DNA from: Gp6-AA40 sp046732795
GTDB lineage: Bacteria > Acidobacteriota > Vicinamibacteria > Vicinamibacterales > UBA2999
Assembly (NCBI GenBank): GCA_046732795.1
Contig: JBKPNV010000235.1
Location: 1 to 13,137 of the forward strand
Direction of reading: 5' to 3'
DNA: 13,137 nucleotides
Of the stretch, positions 1 to 6,844 are shown one piece after another; position 1 is the first letter of the stretch, and every line of letters begins with the position of its first letter. The translations under genes were made by a program, and so were the position numbers. The notes under the pieces are model-generated. The model searched no databases. It was not told the DNA's origin and saw only the letters and a list, made by a program, of their open reading frames with translations.

Positions 1-324
1 ATGGCCCGCGCGTCGACAATCTCAGATCCGTTCAACGCCATTGCCGAGCCGCGCCGCCGGCATATCCTGGAATTCATCGCGTCGGAAGAGCGCTCGGTCA
101 ACGAGATCGCGCAAGCGCTCGAGCTGGAGCAGCCGTCCGTGTCCAAGCACCTGCAGGTGCTTCGCAATGTCAACCTCGTGACGGTCCGACGAGACGGCCG
201 CCGGACCTTGTATCGAACCAACGCCGAGACACTTCGCACGATTCATGACTGGAGCGGGATGTTTGCCCAGCACTGGCGTGGACAGCTGCGGCGCATCAAA
301 GCACACGCGGAGGGAAAACGATGA
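1..324 (+). CDS. ArsR-family winged-helix transcriptional regulator
   Basis: A 107-residue protein with the ArsR/SmtB layout: an N-terminal helix opening with DPFNAIAEPRRRHIL (residues 9-23), a helix-turn-helix around residues 34-57 (NEIAQALELEQPSVSKHL) and a beta-wing near 63-71 (VRRDGRRTLYR). ArsR proteins bind operator DNA as dimers and usually repress their own operon until an effector is sensed. This copy has no cysteine, so the classical Cys metal site is absent and a metal sensor of the ArsR/CadC type is unlikely. It belongs to the group often paired with AHSA1-like SRPBCC genes, and here its last codons overlap the next gene (ATGA), which implies translational coupling. The ATG is the first base of the window, so promoter, operator and ribosome site are out of view. 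The start fits the family's usual N terminus and length. Confidence 0.9.
   Translation: MARASTISDPFNAIAEPRRRHILEFIASEERSVNEIAQALELEQPSVSKHLQVLRNVNLVTVRRDGRRTLYRTNAETLRTIHDWSGMFAQHWRGQLRRIKAHAEGKR
309..314 (+). promoter_or_regulatory. Ribosome binding site for the first SRPBCC gene
   Basis: GGAGGG lies 6 nt before the ATG at 321, inside the end of the ArsR coding sequence. It supports 321 as the start despite the 4-base overlap. Confidence 0.75.
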
Positions 325-776
325 GTACGACAGTTCCCACCTCGGAGAGCCAGACGTTTACGATCACGGAAGAAATCACCGTTCGGGCTGCGGTCGACCA
401 GACCTTTCAATCATTGATTGCGCAGATGGGGCGGCTGAACGAGGGACCCGACGGCACCCCGCTGCCGATGGTCCTCGAGGCTTTTCCCGGCGGCCGCTGG
501 TATCGTGACCTTGGCGGTGACAACGGCCATCTCTGGGGCTTTGTGCAGAGCATCAAGCGGCCCGCGCTCCTCGAGATCTGGGGACCGCTGTTCATGTCGA
601 CAGCCGCCACGTCGAATCTGCTCTATCGCCTGAGCGAGACACCCGACGGCACACTCATCAAGTTCACGCACACGCTCGTCGGGCCGTTCCCAGAGGAGCA
701 TCGGTCGCGGCTGAAATCGGGGTGGAGCGCGTTGCACGCGCGTGTCCGCAAGGCTGCCGAAGCCGCGGCGCAGTAG
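321..776 (+). CDS. SRPBCC (AHSA1-like) domain protein
   Basis: A 151-residue single-domain protein of the START/Bet v 1-like (SRPBCC) superfamily, AHSA1 branch. Visible landmarks are the opening strand (TITEEITVRAAVDQTFQSL, residues 14-32), the characteristic EAFPGGRWYRDLG segment (53-65), the central IKRPALLEIWGP strands (78-89), a late LIKFTHTLVGPFP strand (112-124) and the closing amphipathic helix GWSALHARVRKAAE (134-147). These folds form a deep hydrophobic cavity for small ligands; no catalytic residues can be assigned. It has no signal peptide, so it is cytoplasmic. It overlaps the ArsR gene by 4 bases, and such pairs are recurrent in bacteria, so it is probably regulated by that repressor. 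The ligand cannot be inferred. Confidence 0.88.
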   Translation: MSTTVPTSESQTFTITEEITVRAAVDQTFQSLIAQMGRLNEGPDGTPLPMVLEAFPGGRWYRDLGGDNGHLWGFVQSIKRPALLEIWGPLFMSTAATSNLLYRLSETPDGTLIKFTHTLVGPFPEEHRSRLKSGWSALHARVRKAAEAAAQ

Positions 777-780
777 GAGG
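775..780 (+). promoter_or_regulatory. Ribosome binding site fixing the DinB start
   Basis: A perfect AGGAGG overlaps the stop codon (774-776) of the upstream gene and sits 7 nt before the ATG at 788. It argues against the in-frame upstream ATG at 722, which lies inside the preceding gene. Confidence 0.85.
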
Positions 781-787
781 AAGCGAC

Positions 788-1303
788 ATGAAGATCATCG
801 ACGGTCTGCTCGCAGAGCTCGAACAGGAAGCAGCAACGACACGGCGTGTGCTCGAGCGGATACCGCAAGCGCACCTGACGTGGAAGCCACATCCGAAGTC
901 GATGTCATTGGGTCAGCTGGCACTGCACGTCGCAACGGTGCCGGGCAACGTCGCCGAAATCGCCGCGGTCGATACCGTGCCTGCGCCGCCGGCGTTCATT
1001 CAGCCGGAAGCGGCCAGCGCCGCGGAGCTCGTGCCGGCGCTCACGGAAAGCGTCGCGAAGGCGAAGCGTGCTCTGGGAGGATTCGACGATGCGAAGATGG
1101 GGACGATGTGGCGGCTGCAGAACGGCGGCCGGGACGTGCTGGCGATGCCGCGTGTCGCCTTCGTTCGCGCGATCATGCTGAATCACTGGTACCACCACCG
1201 CGGACAGCTGCTCGTCTATCTGCGCCTGCTGAACCTGCCAGTGCCGTCCGTCTACGGCCCGACCGCCGACGAGAATCCGTTCGCGGTTTCGGTTGGTGTG
1301 TGA
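788..1303 (+). CDS. DinB-family (DinB/YfiT-like) putative metalloprotein
   Basis: A 171-residue protein with the DinB/YfiT four-helix-bundle pattern. The three metal-ligand histidines expected of the family can be placed: His47 in LGQLALHVAT, and His133 and His137 in LNHWYHHRGQLLVYLRLL, which is the usual HxxxHxxQ helix. The phrase TWKPHPKSMSLGQLALHV (residues 31-48) is also typical. DinB-fold proteins bind a divalent metal. Characterised relatives include thiol-dependent transferases (bacillithiol or mycothiol), but many members have no known reaction. The start at 788 is chosen for the AGGAGG 7 nt upstream and the normal family length; an upstream ATG at 722 would overlap the preceding gene by 55 nt. 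It lies between two SRPBCC genes in the same transcription unit, which hints at handling of small toxic molecules. Confidence 0.88.
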   Translation: MKIIDGLLAELEQEAATTRRVLERIPQAHLTWKPHPKSMSLGQLALHVATVPGNVAEIAAVDTVPAPPAFIQPEAASAAELVPALTESVAKAKRALGGFDDAKMGTMWRLQNGGRDVLAMPRVAFVRAIMLNHWYHHRGQLLVYLRLLNLPVPSVYGPTADENPFAVSVGV

Positions 1304-1312
1304 CGGAATGCG

Positions 1313-1825
1313 ATGCGCGTCGACGCATTGACCGAGGTGGTCATCGCACGCCGTCGGGAAACGGTCGCCGCGTTCGCCACGGATCCCGATCGCGTGCCCG
1401 AGTGGTATCGGAACATCACGTCGGTCGAATGGAAGACCCCGCGCCCGCTCGCCATTGGATCGCGCATCGCGTTCATCGCGCAGTTCCTCGGTCGTCGGCT
1501 CGCGTACACCTATGAGGTGGCGGAGTGGGTGCCGAATGAGCGGTTCGTGATGCGCACTGCCGACGGCCCGTTTCCGATGGAAACGACCTATACATGGGAA
1601 GACGCCGCCAACGGGGCGACTCGCATGACACTCCGCAACAGAGGCACGCCGCGCGGCTTTGCGATGTGGCTGGCGCCGGTCATGGGCATGGCTGTGCGGC
1701 GGGCTAACCGCACGGACCTGGCCGCGCTCAAGGCAGTGCTCGAAGCGGCCCCGCGCGACGGTCCGACGCCTGGCCCGGTCGCGTTCTCTCGCGGCCGCGC
1801 TGGTCATCGCGACCGGCGCGACTGA
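1313..1825 (+). CDS. SRPBCC-family protein (polyketide cyclase/dehydrase-like)
   Basis: A 170-residue SRPBCC-fold protein distinct from the one at 321. The N-terminal strand and helix (LTEVVIARRRETVAAFATDP, residues 6-25) run into VPEWYRNITSVEW (28-40), a pattern typical of the polyketide cyclase/dehydrase-like branch, followed by GSRIAFIAQF, a TYTWED strand and a long C-terminal helix (about 135-150). The last 20 residues are rich in Arg, Pro and Gly and look disordered. There is no signal peptide. It starts 9 nt after the DinB stop without a strong ribosome site, so its translation may depend on the upstream gene. Function is unknown beyond probable binding of a hydrophobic ligand. Confidence 0.82.
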   Translation: MRVDALTEVVIARRRETVAAFATDPDRVPEWYRNITSVEWKTPRPLAIGSRIAFIAQFLGRRLAYTYEVAEWVPNERFVMRTADGPFPMETTYTWEDAANGATRMTLRNRGTPRGFAMWLAPVMGMAVRRANRTDLAALKAVLEAAPRDGPTPGPVAFSRGRAGHRDRRD

Positions 1826-1865
1826 ATGCTAGACTCGCACCGCGCCAACGGGCACCAGATGGCGC

Positions 1866-1871
1866 GGGAGG
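1866..1871 (+). promoter_or_regulatory. Ribosome binding site for the MFS permease
   Basis: GGGAGG sits 5 nt before an in-frame GTG at 1877. No comparable site precedes the ATGs at 1826 or 1859, so 1877 is preferred. Confidence 0.6.
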
Positions 1872-1876
1872 CGATT

Positions 1877-3211
1877 GTGAAGAGCGCACAGGCGACGACG
1901 CTGCCGGCCGTCGATGACGCACGCCTGCAGTTGACCGACGTCAGCCGCAGGTTGAAGGCGATCTTCGTCGGGTCGATCGGCAACCTCGTCGAGTGGTACG
2001 ACTTCTACGCCTACGCCGCATTCGCCCTGTTCTTTGCCGGTGCATTCTTTCCGGGCAGCGACCCGGTCGTTCAGCAGTTGAATGCGGCCATTCTGTTTGC
2101 CTTCGGCTTCATCGTTCGGCCGATCGGTGGCTGGCTTTTCGGCCATCTCGCCGACCACTACGGGCGCCGCAGCGCATTGATGCTCTCGGTGCTGCTCATG
2201 TGCTTCGGGTCGCTGATGATCGCGGTCACGCCGACCTATGCGTCCATCGGGATCGCGGCGCCCATTCTGTTGGGCGCGGCGCGCACGATTCAGGGCCTCA
2301 GCCTCGGCGGTGAATACGGGACGAGCGCGACCTATCTCACCGAAGTGGCCGACGAGAAACACCGCGGCTTTTATTCGAGCTTTCAGTACGTGACCCTCAT
2401 CGGCGGTCAGTTGTGCGCCATCCTGGTCCTCCTGCTGCTGCAGCAGGTGTTTCTGACGACCGAACAGCTGCGCGCGTGGGGCTGGCGCATTCCCTTCGTC
2501 ATCGGCGCCCTGCTGGCCATCGTCGCGCTGTTCATGCGGCGCAATCTCCACGAGACCGATGAGTTCGTGGCCGCCCGCGCCGTGCCGCGCCAAACGAACC
2601 CGGTACGAGCCCTTTCGAGATATCCGCGCGAGGTGCTCATCGTGGTCGGCCTTACGATGGGCGGGACCACGGCGTTCTATACCTACACGACGTATATGCA
2701 GAAGTTTCTGCGCCTGTCGGTCGGCCTCGATGACACGCAGACCACAATCGTCACTGCGAGTTCGCTTGTCTTTGCGCTCTGTCTGCAGCCGGCGTACGGC
2801 GCGCTCTCGGACAAGATCGGCCGAAAGCCGCTGCTGATCTGGTTCGGGGCGATGGGCACGCTCTTCACGATTCCACTGCTCGACGCGTTGCAGTCGGCGA
2901 GGAGCATGCTCATGGCGTTTCTGCTCATCGCGGCAGCCTGGATCATCGTCGCCGGCTACACGTCGATCAACGCGGTCGTCAAGGCGGAGTTGTTTCCGAC
3001 CAGCGTCCGCGCCACCGGCGTCGGTCTCCCCTATGCGGTCACGGTATCCATCTTTGGCGGCACCGCCGAATCAATCGCGCTCTGGTTCCAGTCGATCGGC
3101 CATCAGCGGTGGTTTTACTACTATCTCACCGCCGTCATCGCGGCCTCGCTGTTCGTCTACATGACAATGCGCGACACCAGAACGCGATCCGCGATGGGTA
3201 CGCACGACTAG
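1877..3211 (+). CDS. MFS transporter, metabolite:H+ symporter (MHS) type
   Basis: A 444-residue polytopic inner-membrane permease with about 12 hydrophobic segments. Hallmarks of the MHS branch (relatives of the alpha-ketoglutarate, proline/betaine and citrate carriers) are GNLVEWYDFYAY at the start of helix 1 (residues 35-46), motif A GHLADHYGRRSAL between helices 2 and 3 (89-101), RTIQGLSLGGEYGTS (136-150), a second motif-A copy YGALSDKIGRKPLL in the C-terminal half, and ELFPTSVRATGVGLPY near the end. It should use the proton gradient to import an organic acid or zwitterionic metabolite; the substrate cannot be read from sequence. The GTG at 1877 is chosen for its ribosome site and because relatives are about 430-450 residues long. 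The ATG at 1826, directly after the previous stop, would add 17 residues. It is the last gene of the plus-strand run. Confidence 0.9.
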   Translation: MKSAQATTLPAVDDARLQLTDVSRRLKAIFVGSIGNLVEWYDFYAYAAFALFFAGAFFPGSDPVVQQLNAAILFAFGFIVRPIGGWLFGHLADHYGRRSALMLSVLLMCFGSLMIAVTPTYASIGIAAPILLGAARTIQGLSLGGEYGTSATYLTEVADEKHRGFYSSFQYVTLIGGQLCAILVLLLLQQVFLTTEQLRAWGWRIPFVIGALLAIVALFMRRNLHETDEFVAARAVPRQTNPVRALSRYPREVLIVVGLTMGGTTAFYTYTTYMQKFLRLSVGLDDTQTTIVTASSLVFALCLQPAYGALSDKIGRKPLLIWFGAMGTLFTIPLLDALQSARSMLMAFLLIAAAWIIVAGYTSINAVVKAELFPTSVRATGVGLPYAVTVSIFGGTAESIALWFQSIGHQRWFYYYLTAVIAASLFVYMTMRDTRTRSAMGTHD

Positions 3212-3243
3212 CGCGCTTTTTGAAGCGACGTAGCGCGAGGCCG

Positions 3244-3361
3244 TGGTCCTTAGTGCTTCGTTCTTGATCCGTCCGTGGCCCTTGGTCCGTTGCGCAGCAC
3301 CGCAACCAATGACGAAAAACCAAGGCCGGACCAGGCACTAACGCCCAGGGACGAAGCACTA
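3244..3361 (+). repeat. Degenerate heptad repeats forming a nested inverted repeat between convergent genes
   Basis: The left arm reads as consecutive 7-mers on the plus strand: TGGTCCT (3244), TAGTGCT (3251), TCGTTCT (3258), TGATCCG (3265), then after TCCG, TGGCCCT (3276) and TGGTCCG (3283). The right arm holds the same family on the minus strand: TAGTGCT (3361-3355), TCGTCCC, TGGGCGT, TAGTGCC, TGGTCCG (3333-3327), and after a 4-nt break TGGTTTT, TCGTCAT, TGGTTGC. The consensus is about T-N-G-T-N-C-N. The arms pair: 3251-3261 with 3351-3361 (11 bp perfect, extendable to 15 with G-U pairs), 3283-3289 with 3327-3333, and a central 6-bp hairpin 3289-3294/3301-3306. The outer arm contains the stop codon of the minus-strand gene. 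It probably acts as a bidirectional terminator or 3' end stabiliser; that role is inferred. Confidence 0.75.
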
Positions 3362-5743
3362 CACCGGTGCACGATCGGGGAGCTTCACAACGTTGAGCAT
3401 CATCGCGGCGACGGCAATCAGCCAGCAGCCTGCGTTGACTGCACCCAAAGTGGTGAGCGCCGTGAGGAGCCCTGAATGGAAGCGGAAATGGACCAGGTTC
3501 TCGCCGGGTTCGATCCGGATCGCTTTGTATGCGGCGTTAGCGCGATAGACAGGTGCAGATGCTCCGTTGACAGTGGCGCCCCACCATGGATGCCAGACGT
3601 CGGAGTAGAACATCCATGCTGGGGTCGACTCGCTGTTGGAGACGCCGACGACGAGGTTGTTGGCGTCGAATCGCTCGACGCGATATCGAAGCTGCAGCGA
3701 GTCGTCCATCGACAGTGGCTGTTGCGATCTCCACACGGACACTGCCTGATCGCCGGTTGTTGGTAGGGGCGTCACGAACAACAGATCGCCCTGGTAAGAT
3801 GCATCGGTCAACATCGCTGCAAGCTCGGTGGGTGAAGCGATGCTATAGGCATGCGCGAAGAAGCGGATCTTGTCCGCGCGCAGTCCTGCCAGCTTCGCAG
3901 CTGTGTCCCGCTCGACGGGAAAGTCCACGCCGCTGCCCGCGCGAAACATCCGCGCAAACCGATCGAGTGGAGCCAGCCAGGAATCCGCCTGCAGCGTCGT
4001 GTTGACTTCATCGATGAACCAGAATGCGTTGCTCGTCCAGTACTGACTGCCGCTCTTTCCGCTGCCCTCAAAATGCCGCTGAAGAAGGTGATTGAACGCG
4101 ACCGTCGCCGCGAGGCGGGATTGCGGGTCTGCCCTGCTCTCGTCGAGATTCAATGCTCGCCGGCGTGGATAGGTCAGGGGCGACGGTTTCACGACGTACT
4201 GCTGTTCAGGGCCGATCGCATCACTACGATCGAAGAGATACGCGAATTTGAATTCATAGAGATCGATGGCCACGAATGCCAGCACCGCGCAGAGCGCCAT
4301 GTCGCGCATTCCGGCTGACGCGAAGCGTCGAGAGGTGAGCAGCAATGGGGCGACGGCGACGATCATCGCTCCTGCAGCTGCCCAGGCGGCGCCACGCCAA
4401 AGGCGGCGCCCGACCTCGTTCGGGTCGAACGTGTAGAAGGCCCGGGCAGCCTCATCAACGTTGATTGCGGATACATATCGGTCGATGGCGGCCGGTGACG
4501 AGGCGGTATGTATCGCGTACCAGATACCTGCCGCGAGCCATGTCGCACCGAGGATCGCCACCGTTCGAAGGGTCGCGCGTTTCGTCGAGGATGCCGACCT
4601 GAACAGATATTCGAATCCGATTCCTGCGACGAAACACAACAGCACCTTCACGAGTGAAGAAACGAGCCCGATGTGCCGGAAGTACCACATCCCGGGCCAC
4701 GCATAGTAGACCAGCCGTGATACGGGTGTTGACAGGGTGAACAGGAGCAGGACCGCGGCAGTCAGCACCAGGTGAACGCGCTGCCGATCGATCGCGATCA
4801 GTCCGGCGAACAGGAGCGGACCCAGCAGCATCCCGGCATAGAGAGTGTTGTCCATTGCCGGTGACATTCTGAGAACGACGTCGTTCCATTTGGTGAGATC
4901 GGTGAAGCGGCCGTACGAGAGGAAGTACGAAAGGCTGGTCGTCCCGCTGGGGCTGCGGCCGACGTTGAAGCCGACCAGTTGATCGGTTCCAAGAGTGACG
5001 CACAGGTAGGCGGCGGCCAGACTCAACGCGGCGAACGCGAGTGCGGCCGCGGCGCGCCGGTCCCACGTCAGCAACGTGAGCCGGTTCCACACGAGTGTGC
5101 GGTTCATGGCGGTATAGAAGGCAAAGTACGCGAAGACGACAAATGAGGTCAGCGGGACGAAGTACGGCAGGTTCCCGATTGTCTGCAGCGCCAGCAAATT
5201 GCATGCGACGAACGCCCAGCGCCATCGGCCAGTTTCCAGAAATCGGTGTCCGAGCTCCAGTACCAGCGGAACCGCATAGTAGAGACGGAAGTTCCAGTAT
5301 GGCTGCTCGAGCCACACAGCGGAGCCAACGACGGAGATCGACACGAAGAACGTCGTGGGCAGATCGAAGAAGCGCCGAGCGACCAGCCATGTACCGGTCA
5401 ACAAGATCATCTCGTCGACGAAGACCGCGACGTGGTACGTCGACAGCAGGTCGCTACCGCCCGCGAGCCATGGCAGCTGCAGCAGTACGGCCTGGAGAAA
5501 ACCGCCTTGAATCCCGTACCAGAGGGATCCCACGGTCCCCTGGGTCATGTACGGAATCCACTGCGCGACGTCATGCGCCTGGATCGCGTTGTTCAGAAAG
5601 AAATACTGCAGCGTGAAGTATTGAAAGCCGTCATGCGCGCCCGGGATCCGATGCAACAGGACGGCAGTCGCAGTGTGCGCCGCTTCAAGACCAACGATGC
5701 AAAGGAACAGTACGCGAGCTGTCCGATTAGTAATAGAGCTCAC
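3359..5743 (-). CDS. YfhO-like polytopic membrane protein (putative GT-C-type)
   Basis: A 794-residue integral membrane protein. The N-terminal half and middle (to about residue 500) contain roughly a dozen hydrophobic segments, starting with residues 9-31, followed by a first periplasmic loop with GAHDGFQYF (35-43; Asp38 is a candidate acidic residue for a GT-C-like site). A soluble region of about 200 residues then leads to DVWHPWWGATVNG (715-727) and VYRANAAYKAIRIEPGENLVHFRF (732-755), which match the C-terminal signature of YfhO-family proteins, and a last membrane helix near 760-782. YfhO relatives are implicated in glycosylation of envelope polymers using lipid-linked sugars; the substrate here is unknown. 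Start is GTG, 6 nt after the stop of the metallo-beta-lactamase-fold gene, with AAGGA-type bases at that gene's end serving as ribosome site, so the two are probably cotranscribed. Confidence 0.75.
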   Translation of the reverse strand: MSSITNRTARVLFLCIVGLEAAHTATAVLLHRIPGAHDGFQYFTLQYFFLNNAIQAHDVAQWIPYMTQGTVGSLWYGIQGGFLQAVLLQLPWLAGGSDLLSTYHVAVFVDEMILLTGTWLVARRFFDLPTTFFVSISVVGSAVWLEQPYWNFRLYYAVPLVLELGHRFLETGRWRWAFVACNLLALQTIGNLPYFVPLTSFVVFAYFAFYTAMNRTLVWNRLTLLTWDRRAAAALAFAALSLAAAYLCVTLGTDQLVGFNVGRSPSGTTSLSYFLSYGRFTDLTKWNDVVLRMSPAMDNTLYAGMLLGPLLFAGLIAIDRQRVHLVLTAAVLLLFTLSTPVSRLVYYAWPGMWYFRHIGLVSSLVKVLLCFVAGIGFEYLFRSASSTKRATLRTVAILGATWLAAGIWYAIHTASSPAAIDRYVSAINVDEAARAFYTFDPNEVGRRLWRGAAWAAAGAMIVAVAPLLLTSRRFASAGMRDMALCAVLAFVAIDLYEFKFAYLFDRSDAIGPEQQYVVKPSPLTYPRRRALNLDESRADPQSRLAATVAFNHLLQRHFEGSGKSGSQYWTSNAFWFIDEVNTTLQADSWLAPLDRFARMFRAGSGVDFPVERDTAAKLAGLRADKIRFFAHAYSIASPTELAAMLTDASYQGDLLFVTPLPTTGDQAVSVWRSQQPLSMDDSLQLRYRVERFDANNLVVGVSNSESTPAWMFYSDVWHPWWGATVNGASAPVYRANAAYKAIRIEPGENLVHFRFHSGLLTALTTLGAVNAGCWLIAVAAMMLNVVKLPDRAPV

Positions 5744-5749
5744 GCTATG

Positions 5750-6727
5750 CTACTTTCCTTTTCTCTCTTCCTCCTCGGCGTACACCTTCCGCAGCCCGTC
5801 CGGCATGTTGTTGGCGGCGCGGTACCAATACTGGAATTCGCCCAGATTGATGTTTCGGTATGCCGTCTGAAGTGGAATGCCTGCGGCATAGAGGCGCCGG
5901 CCCTCTGACACCAGGTTCTCGAGCGCGCGACGAAAGCCGGCGAGCTCCTCTCTCAGGATTTCCGGACTGTCGACGAAGCCGTGATTCGGGACGTACATTC
6001 TGGCGTTCATCGCCTCGGCCTTCTTGACGACGTCGATCCATTCCGCGGGGTGGCCGCTGAAGTTGCCGCCCATCGACGGATAGATTCGATTGTGGAAGGT
6101 CTCACTCATCCACAAAATACGTTCGCGCGGCAGATAGACCTCGAGGTCCCCGCCGGTGTGCGCCCGCCCGAGAAACAGGATGTGCAACTCTGTTCCGCCG
6201 ACCATCAGCACCCGTTTGTCGGTGACTGTTTCCTGTGGCACAGGAATTGGTGCTCTGGTGGCGCCGGTTCCTCGCTCTCGTGATGTCGCCGCCAACCGCT
6301 CGATCACGGCCTTCGACGTGGGATGTGCAATGAAGCGGACGGTCGACGCGAACGCCCCGTTGCCCGCAATGTGATCGGCATGATCGGCGCCGACGATCAC
6401 GTACCTGATTGGCAGCGGCGTCATCTTCCCGATTTCCTCGATGAGGCGCTTCGTCGCCGCCTCACTGCCCTGAGCGTCGGCGACGACAACGCCGTCGGGT
6501 GTGACGACGATGAGGCTGTTGGTTGTGAAGGAGGCATTGGAGCCGGTCGGATTCGCGAGCTCCTCGTAGGCGTAGACGTTGTCTGCCAGCTTCAAGACTC
6601 GTGGGAAGTCGCTCTCTCGAAGGCCGCGTACGGTCACATCGCCGGTTCTCACAACCTGGGCGAAGACAGGCGTCATGGTCAACACCAGGAGCGCGGGCAA
6701 GAGTGGGCGCGGACGAGGGGTGGTCAT
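5750..6727 (-). CDS. Secreted metallo-beta-lactamase-fold hydrolase with altered metal site
   Basis: A 325-residue protein with a signal peptide (MTTPRPRPLLPALLVLTM..VFAQ, cleavage near residue 24) and an MBL fold: SLIVVTPDGVVVADAQ (71-86), the metal loop GADHADHIAGN (113-123), GRAHTGGDLEVYLP (187-200), WMSETFHNRIYPSMGG (206-221) and VPNHG (246-250). Ligand candidates are His116, Asp118, His119, His190 and His249. The first His of HxHxDH is Ala114, and the position of the usual bridging Asp lies in a segment offering Glu209. The reaction is unknown; the fold includes lactamases, esterases, sulfatases and lactonases. The start at 6727 is favoured because GAGG lies 5 nt upstream and the signal peptide begins there; an in-frame ATG at 6751 has no ribosome site. 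It is first of two minus-strand genes and divergent from the NTF2-like gene. Confidence 0.85.
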   Translation of the reverse strand: MTTPRPRPLLPALLVLTMTPVFAQVVRTGDVTVRGLRESDFPRVLKLADNVYAYEELANPTGSNASFTTNSLIVVTPDGVVVADAQGSEAATKRLIEEIGKMTPLPIRYVIVGADHADHIAGNGAFASTVRFIAHPTSKAVIERLAATSRERGTGATRAPIPVPQETVTDKRVLMVGGTELHILFLGRAHTGGDLEVYLPRERILWMSETFHNRIYPSMGGNFSGHPAEWIDVVKKAEAMNARMYVPNHGFVDSPEILREELAGFRRALENLVSEGRRLYAAGIPLQTAYRNINLGEFQYWYRAANNMPDGLRKVYAEEEERKGK

Positions 6728-6844
6728 AGGAGCCTCAGCAAAACAGATCAACGAGAGCGTGCTGGACGCTCAGAAATGCTTCAGAATACTGCCGCGCCGA
6801 TTCTTCAGCAGCCTGACCCGCTGCGATTCTATGAGGAGGGTCCG
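6728..6844. promoter_or_regulatory. Divergent promoter region between the MBL-fold and NTF2-like genes
   Basis: These 117 nt separate two divergently transcribed genes for exported proteins, so both promoters should be here. A short inverted repeat, GAGCG (6755-6759) and CGCTC (6767-6771) with a 7-nt spacer, is the only symmetric element seen. No confident -35/-10 pair could be assigned. Confidence 0.45.
6833..6840 (+). promoter_or_regulatory. Ribosome binding site for the NTF2-like gene
   Basis: GAGGAGGG lies 4 nt before the ATG at 6845. It fixes the start there rather than at in-frame ATGs far upstream that run antisense through the MBL-fold gene. Confidence 0.75.

Noticed and set aside
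742..1515. A 257-codon plus-strand frame across the DinB and SRPBCC genes
   Set aside because: Arg-rich, spans two recognisable genes in another frame, no family resemblance.
905..1807. A 300-codon minus-strand frame opposite the DinB and second SRPBCC genes
   Set aside because: Arg/His-rich low-complexity product, no ribosome site, and two well-supported genes lie on the other strand.
1826..1876. Earlier start of the MFS permease at the ATG at 1826 or 1859
   Set aside because: No ribosome site before either ATG; the GTG at 1877 has GGGAGG at good spacing. Not excluded, only less likely.
3244..3361. Heptad array considered as a CRISPR or phage attachment site
   Set aside because: Units are 7 bp and contiguous with no spacers; there is no nearby cas, integrase or tRNA gene.
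6323..6844. Upstream extension of the NTF2-like frame
   Set aside because: It runs antisense through the MBL-fold gene; the ribosome site and signal peptide at 6845 fix the start.
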